DNA of 9,177 bases from Nephthysia sp036513515 (lineage in GTDB: Bacteria; Chloroflexota; Dormibacteria; Dormibacterales; Dormibacteraceae). Each line of letters begins with the position of its first letter. The stretch's first letter is position 1. The notes under the pieces are model-generated. The model ran no database searches. It saw only the letters and a program-made list of their open reading frames with translations, and was not told the DNA's origin. Shown piece by piece: positions 5,387 to 9,177 of this stretch. The DNA is taken from contig DATBYW010000208.1 of assembly GCA_036513515.1 (NCBI GenBank), positions 1-9,177 on the forward strand. Reading direction: 5' to 3'. The translations under genes were made by a program, and so were the position numbers.

Positions 5387-7507
5387 ATGGGTAACCGAGG
5401 GGAGGTGCCCATCACCGTCAGTCAGGTCCGAGTGGCAACTGCGCCCAGCTCACGGGTACGCCTGCTCTCCCTGCTTGGGCTGCTACTGGCGCTGCTGGCA
5501 CTGGGGCTTCCTGTTTACACGGTCGTGATGACCCCGGCCACCGTACCGCTAGGTCAGAGGCCGAACCTTGTCGAGTACGCAGCGCTGGTGGTCGGCTGCC
5601 TGGAATTCGCCCTAGTCGGCTTCCTCATCACCCGCCGCCAGCCCCGGAATCTGATTGGTTGGATGCTGCTGGTAATCGCCATCCTGACTGCGCTCACAAG
5701 CACCAGCGATTACCAGGTGGACGCGCGCTATGCTCCGGCCACCTTCCCATACGCCGACGTCGTCAGTGCGATCGGCACCGTGCTGGGTCAGCCGGTACTG
5801 GGTCTGTTGATCGTCGGCTTCCTCGTCTTCCCCGATGGCCGCCTGCTCTCGCGACGATGGCTCCCGTTTGTCGGATTGGGCGTTGCGTGCGTGCTGATGG
5901 GCACCGTCGGCGCGATCGTAGATCCACGATCCGTGGGCTCAGGCAACACACCGGCCTCGGCGGTTCCACTAGCTTCGGCCCTGGTCACCCTTGGCTGGAT
6001 CGGACTCCTGCTGATCGGGGTAGCCGGCGTGGCGTCGATGTTCCTGCGTTACCGGCGCGGCACCGTCGAGGTAAAGCAGCAGCTCAAGTGGGTCTTTGTC
6101 GGCGTGTTCGTGGCGGTCGCCAGTCTATGGATAGGAACCGCCCTCAACTCATTCAGCCTCCCCTTATTGGTCGTGCTCGTTCTTCTTCCCGCCACCATCG
6201 GATTCGCCGTACTCAAGTACCGGCTCTACGACGTCGATGTCGTGATCAGCCGCACGGTTGTCTATGGTGCGCTGGCGATCATCATCGCCTTGGTCTACGT
6301 TGGCCTGGTTGTGGGTGTCGGCTCGATCGTGGGGCGGGGGACTGGCGCAAACCTGGCCCTCTCGCTGGTTGCCACCGCGATTGTCGCGCTCGCCTTCCAG
6401 CCTGCGCGGGCACGACTGCAGCGCGCCGCCAACCGGCTGGTCTACGGCAGGCGCGCCACGCCATATGAGGTTCTTAGCGACTTCAGCCAGCACCTCGGCG
6501 AGGCGTATGCCAGCCAGGAACTGTTGCCGCGCATGGCGAGGGTCCTCGGAGAGGGGACTGGGGCCGAGCGCGCCGAGGTGTGGCTGCGGATCAAGAACGA
6601 GCTGCGCCGCATGGCGGCGTGGCCCGAGGCCGCGCCAGGCTCTCCGCCTCCAGTTGCGGTTACCGGCCAGCTGCTCCCCTCGCTCAGCGCCGGCCGCGCG
6701 GTGGCGGTTCGGCATCGCGGGGAGTTGCTCGGGGCGCTGACGATCAGCAAACGCGCCGGGGAAGTGTTGTCGCCGATCGAGGTGAAGCTGCTCGACGACC
6801 TCGCCAACCAGGCTGGCCTGATGCTCCGCAACGTCGGCCTGACCGAGGCGTTGATCGAAAAGGTGCAGGAGCTGCGCGCCAGCCGTCAGCGGCTGGTCAC
6901 GGCGCAAGACGAGGAACGCCGAAGGTTGGAGCGCAACCTGCACGATGGTGCGCAGCAGCACCTGGTGGCGCTCAGGGTGAACCTCGGGCTCGCCAAGCGT
7001 TTCGTTAGCAGCGACCCAGGCAAGACCACAGACGTCCTTACCCAGCTCGAGTCCGATGCTGACGCCACCCTCGAAACCATTCGTGAACTGGCCCGCGGAA
7101 TCTATCCCCCGCTGCTGGCGGACCGTGGACTCGCTACCGCCCTCGCCGCGCAGGCCCGCAAGGCAGCGCTACCAGTGGAGGTTGACGCCGACGGTGTCGG
7201 TCGCTACCCGCAGGATGTGGAGGCGGCGGTTTACTTCTGTTGTCTCGAGGCCCTGCAGAATGTTCAGAAGTATGCCGACGCCACGAAGGCCGAGATCCGG
7301 CTCGGCGCTGAGGATGGCGCGCTTCGCTTCTCCGTCACCGACGACGGTGCGGGATTTGATCCGCAGACCCGCAGGCGTGGCACCGGGCTGCAGAACATGG
7401 CCGACCGATTGGACGCGCTGGGTGGAGCGCTGGTCATCACCGCGGCGCCCGGCAAGGGCACGACGGTGACCGGCACTGTCCCCGCGATCCCCTACCGGGG
7501 CGCGTAG
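5387..7507 (+). CDS. Membrane sensor histidine kinase, NarL/LiaS type (GAF-HisKA_3-HATPase)
   Basis: This encodes 706 residues from ATG 5387. The N-terminal ~340 residues hold about eight hydrophobic segments (near 25-48, 65-82, 88-103, 128-148, 160-178, 195-222, 235-275, 290-335). They include the FPDGRLLSRRWLP motif (148-160) common in actinobacterial kinases and the element KYRLYDVDVVISRT (277-290). A GAF-like domain follows (about 365-485), then a short coiled-coil linker (487-510). The HisKA_3 phosphoacceptor is H519 in ERNLHDGAQQHL. The HATPase domain shows the N box EALQNVQKYA (N625), the G1 box DDGAGFD (652-658) and the G2 box RGTGLQNMADR (664-674). It should autophosphorylate H519 and pass phosphate to a NarL/LuxR-type regulator, but none is adjacent, so it is an orphan here. 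The start is uncertain: GTG 5405 and GTG 5432 are in frame, and GGGGAGG (5399-5405) is badly placed for all of them. Its stop region overlaps the convergent gene by 16 bp. Confidence 0.92.
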   Translation: MGNRGEVPITVSQVRVATAPSSRVRLLSLLGLLLALLALGLPVYTVVMTPATVPLGQRPNLVEYAALVVGCLEFALVGFLITRRQPRNLIGWMLLVIAILTALTSTSDYQVDARYAPATFPYADVVSAIGTVLGQPVLGLLIVGFLVFPDGRLLSRRWLPFVGLGVACVLMGTVGAIVDPRSVGSGNTPASAVPLASALVTLGWIGLLLIGVAGVASMFLRYRRGTVEVKQQLKWVFVGVFVAVASLWIGTALNSFSLPLLVVLVLLPATIGFAVLKYRLYDVDVVISRTVVYGALAIIIALVYVGLVVGVGSIVGRGTGANLALSLVATAIVALAFQPARARLQRAANRLVYGRRATPYEVLSDFSQHLGEAYASQELLPRMARVLGEGTGAERAEVWLRIKNELRRMAAWPEAAPGSPPPVAVTGQLLPSLSAGRAVAVRHRGELLGALTISKRAGEVLSPIEVKLLDDLANQAGLMLRNVGLTEALIEKVQELRASRQRLVTAQDEERRRLERNLHDGAQQHLVALRVNLGLAKRFVSSDPGKTTDVLTQLESDADATLETIRELARGIYPPLLADRGLATALAAQARKAALPVEVDADGVGRYPQDVEAAVYFCCLEALQNVQKYADATKAEIRLGAEDGALRFSVTDDGAGFDPQTRRRGTGLQNMADRLDALGGALVITAAPGKGTTVTGTVPAIPYRGA

Positions 7508-8112
7508 AAGACCCTGACGGAATCGGGAAGTGATCCGACCAGGTCGTCGGGAAGCTCCTGACCAGATAGTGAGCGGCCCCAGGTCTCGGACACAAACTCC
7601 TCGACCCACCGTCGAGCCAGTTGCATCACCGCGGCCAGCGGCATCTGGGCCGCCTGAAGAAGCTCTTCGCGCTCGGTAAGGAAGGCTTCGAATTCCTTCA
7701 GGTAGCGTTGGCCCCGTTCCGTCATCAGGGCCAGGATCTGGCTATGGTCAGCATTTGACCGAGCGGCTTCCAGCTGCCGGCTCTTGAGGCCGGCCATGTC
7801 GTCGACAAAGGCTTGCGCAATCGGCATGACTTCCGCTCGGAGCTTCTGGATGTTCCGAATCCGGTCCGGACCGATCATGTGGACCCATTGCTGCCGGCCC
7901 TTCGCATCACCGAGCTCGCAAGCGCCGTAGTAACGGCCATTCGTTCCCGGCAGCTGCTTCGTTGCCATGTGCCGGCACGACCAGATGGTGCGGAGGGGCC
8001 GGTCCTTGGAGTCGACGACGATGGCGTGTCGTGTCTGGTACGTGGGACACTCGTTGAAGTCCGCCGCAAAAGGCTTCGGATAGGGGCACGCGTCGCTAGG
8101 TCGCACGGACAT
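7492..8112 (-). CDS. Four-cysteine protein of unknown function (possible metal-binding N-terminal domain)
   Basis: This 206-residue soluble protein was not identified by name. The N-terminal ~70 residues hold all four cysteines: C9 in ACPYPKP, C22 in NECPTYQ, C46 in WSCRHM and C65 in YGACELG. The wide, ordered spacing (C-x12-C-x23-C-x18-C), with CP, CP-x-Y and CRH contexts, suggests a structural zinc site or an Fe-S cluster. The rest (about 80-185) is predicted mainly helical and rich in Glu, Arg, Gln and Ala, possibly a coiled coil or helical bundle. There is no signal peptide. Start ATG 8112 has AAGGG 7 nt upstream and a good promoter candidate about 80 bp upstream. It diverges from the MerR-receiver gene with a shared 189-bp intergenic region, and its 3' end overlaps the histidine kinase. 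A regulatory role beside these genes is inference only. Confidence 0.75.
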   Translation of the reverse strand: MSVRPSDACPYPKPFAADFNECPTYQTRHAIVVDSKDRPLRTIWSCRHMATKQLPGTNGRYYGACELGDAKGRQQWVHMIGPDRIRNIQKLRAEVMPIAQAFVDDMAGLKSRQLEAARSNADHSQILALMTERGQRYLKEFEAFLTEREELLQAAQMPLAAVMQLARRWVEEFVSETWGRSLSGQELPDDLVGSLPDSVRVFYAPR

Positions 8113-8188
8113 TTCCTAGCCCTTTGTACCTCGCCGACCCGCCGCCTTCATCGTTCGCGCAATAGTTACTCAATAGCTGCCCAGAAAG

Positions 8189-8217
8189 AGCATAAACCAG
8201 AGTTTGAGCTTTGGCAA
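8189..8217 (-). promoter_or_regulatory. Candidate sigma-70 promoter for the four-Cys gene
   Basis: On the minus strand, TTGCCA (8217-8212, 5 of 6 to TTGACA) and TATGCT (8194-8189, 4 of 6 to TATAAT) are separated by exactly 17 bp. Transcription would start near 8182 and give a leader of about 70 nt before ATG 8112. This is one of the best-formed promoters in the window. Confidence 0.42.
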
Positions 8218-8269
8218 GAAGCGAATACGAAGCGGAATTCGCTGGGCTAAGTTGTGTAGAGGTCTTGCG

Positions 8270-8275
8270 TAGAAT
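8270..8275 (+). promoter_or_regulatory. Candidate -10 box for the MerR-receiver gene
   Basis: TAGAAT matches TATAAT at 5 of 6 and lies 26 bp before ATG 8302. No convincing -35 hexamer exists at 16-18 bp, which would fit an activator-dependent promoter; MerR-type regulators often act at their own promoters. The rest of the 189-bp divergent region 8113-8301 holds only the opposing promoter candidate. Confidence 0.3.
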
Positions 8276-8301
8276 GCGGCTCGCCGCCATACTAAGACGT
8301 C

Positions 8302-8976
8302 ATGGGAGCAGCCGGCGAGCAGCCTGTCTACAGTATCGGCGCCGTGGCGCAAATGCTGGAGGTCCCAGCCTCTACCCTTCGGGCCTGGGAGGAGCGATAC
8401 GCGGTCATCGTCCCGACCCGAAGCGGTGGCTCCCAGCGGCTGTACTCGCGAAACCAGCTGGAGCTCCTCCGGTTCATCAAGCGGCAGATCGAAACGGGGA
8501 TCAGCGCTGCCGACGCCCACCGGGTACTCAGCCAGGAATTGGCGTCGGGCCGCCTTCCCGCCGGGGGTGACGAGGAGAAGGAGGAGCTTCGCCCTCTGGT
8601 CCTCATTGCCGAGCGGGATCCTTATGCGGCTCAGCTGTCCGAGTACTTCCTGCGCACCGAAGGCTATGAGGTGGCCACCGCGCTTGATGCCATCCAGGCC
8701 AGGCTGCAGTTCGAGGAGCGGTCGCCCGACCTGGTGGTGCTCGACCTCCTGATTTCTGGTGGTGCCGGTTTTCGACTGTGCCGCGAATTCATGGCCAGAG
8801 CAGGTATCCGGATCCTCGCGGTTTCGGCTCTTGACAGCTCTGAGGAGGCCCTGCGTGCCGGGGCGAGCGCCTTCTTGAACAAGCCGATCGACCCACTTCA
8901 GCTGGTCTCGACCGTGCGCGATCTGCTGGGGACCAGCGCCCTGGCTCGGTCCGTTCCTAAAGCGAAGGTGACGTGA
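8302..8976 (+). CDS. MerR-type DNA-binding domain fused to a receiver (REC) domain
   Basis: This is a 224-residue two-domain regulator. Residues 8-78 are a MerR-type winged helix: YSIGAVAQMLEVPASTLRAWEERY (10-33) with the helix-turn-helix and the conserved RxWE, then RLYSRNQLELLRFIK (46-60). A charged linker (about 82-97) leads to a CheY-like receiver at 98-212. Its acidic pocket is E104/D106 (LIAERDPY), the phospho-acceptor is D148 in LVVLDLLI, the switch Ser is S175 (AVSALD) and the conserved Lys is K194 in FLNKP. All the residues needed for phosphorylation are present. The order is unusual, because most response regulators carry REC first and the DNA-binding domain last. Start ATG 8302 follows a TAGAAT -10 candidate. 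Its TGA overlaps the GTG of the KaiC-like gene (GTGA), so the two are translationally coupled. Its kinase could be the orphan at 5387-7507 or lie outside the window. Confidence 0.9.
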   Translation: MGAAGEQPVYSIGAVAQMLEVPASTLRAWEERYAVIVPTRSGGSQRLYSRNQLELLRFIKRQIETGISAADAHRVLSQELASGRLPAGGDEEKEELRPLVLIAERDPYAAQLSEYFLRTEGYEVATALDAIQARLQFEERSPDLVVLDLLISGGAGFRLCREFMARAGIRILAVSALDSSEEALRAGASAFLNKPIDPLQLVSTVRDLLGTSALARSVPKAKVT

Positions 8977-9177
8977 GCGACCGCCTTTCCAGCGGCCAGC
9001 CACGGCTCGATGCAATCCTTCATGGCGGTCTTCCGGCGAACGCGATCAACCTGATCATCGGGGCGCCGGGCAGCGGCAAGACGATCCTGACCGAGCAATA
9101 CATCTTTCGGAACGCGACGGTCGAACGGCCGGCGCTCTATCTCTCGACGGTCTCGGAGCCGTTCGACAAGATCATCC
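8973..9177 (+). CDS. KaiC/RAD55-like RecA-superfamily ATPase, N-terminal part (cut by window end)
   Basis: Only the first 68 codons are in the window. Starting at GTG 8973, the protein begins VSDRLSSGQPRLDAILHGG, the usual KaiC-family entry (RLxSGxxxLDxILxGGLP). INLIIGAPGSGKTILTEQYIF follows in two parts, with the Walker A motif GAPGSGKT at 30-37 and E41-Q42 after it. LYLSTVSEPFDKII (about 55-68) is the next strand and helix of the fold. The four-base GTGA overlap with the MerR-receiver stop and an AAGG a few bases upstream of the GTG support this start. The Walker B motif and any second domain lie beyond the edge. Such stand-alone KaiC-like ATPases are often signalling partners; direct involvement in circadian timing should not be assumed. 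Confidence 0.88.
   Translation, partial: MSDRLSSGQPRLDAILHGGLPANAINLIIGAPGSGKTILTEQYIFRNATVERPALYLSTVSEPFDKII

Noticed and set aside
6164..6961. Minus-strand open frame of 265 codons inside the kinase gene
   Set aside because: It is opposite the membrane and GAF parts of a complete histidine kinase. Its sequence lacks any domain pattern.
8170..9015. Minus-strand open frame of 281 codons across the MerR-receiver gene
   Set aside because: It is antisense to a gene with intact MerR and receiver motifs and would swallow both divergent promoters. The product looks like a complement artefact.

Overview
The window is high-GC bacterial DNA from a soil-type lineage. The gene set points to Actinomycetota or a neighbouring Terrabacteria group such as Chloroflexota/Dormibacterota: a DipZ-like thioredoxin protein with its CcdA partner, DUF2255, an SPW-repeat membrane protein, a NarL-type kinase with an actinobacterial-style membrane domain, and a MerR-receiver fusion next to a KaiC-like ATPase. 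No marker gene fixes the phylum, so this placement is inference.

Layout. (1) 67-140: tRNA-Cys(GCA) on + with encoded CCA. (2) 155-2046: a two-gene minus-strand operon. It encodes a membrane-anchored thioredoxin-like protein with a DipZ-type C-terminal domain, and the CcdA electron-transfer membrane protein. The two genes overlap by four bases. Together they look like a split DipZ that carries reducing power to the extracytoplasmic side. (3) 2087-2458: a divergently transcribed DUF2255 protein. (4) 2540-2842 (minus): a small SPW-repeat membrane protein whose stop codon lies in a perfect GC hairpin. (5) 2843-3452: a less GC-rich stretch with a small conserved-looking protein (3018-3275), a possible 52-residue ORF with a perfect Shine-Dalgarno (2897-3055), and a candidate promoter. 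(6) 3453-5280: a triple-rhodanese sulfurtransferase with one catalytic cysteine, then a DinB-superfamily protein 22 bp downstream. (7) 5387-7507: a membrane sensor histidine kinase (GAF + HisKA_3 + HATPase) without an adjacent NarL-type regulator. (8) 7492-8112 (minus): a four-cysteine protein of unknown function, converging on the kinase with a 16-bp overlap. (9) 8302-9177: a MerR-type DNA-binding domain fused to a receiver domain, coupled through a GTGA overlap to a KaiC/RAD55-like ATPase cut by the window edge.

How the genes fit together. Much of the window concerns thiols and sulfur: thioredoxin/CcdA, rhodanese, a DinB protein that may be thiol-related, and a four-Cys protein. The right end is signal transduction. 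The part most worth following up is the right edge: the MerR-receiver/KaiC-like pair with the divergent four-Cys protein, a candidate signalling module that continues outside the window. No CRISPR array, rRNA, intact insertion sequence, integrase or attachment site was seen. No gap between called genes exceeds 300 bp.
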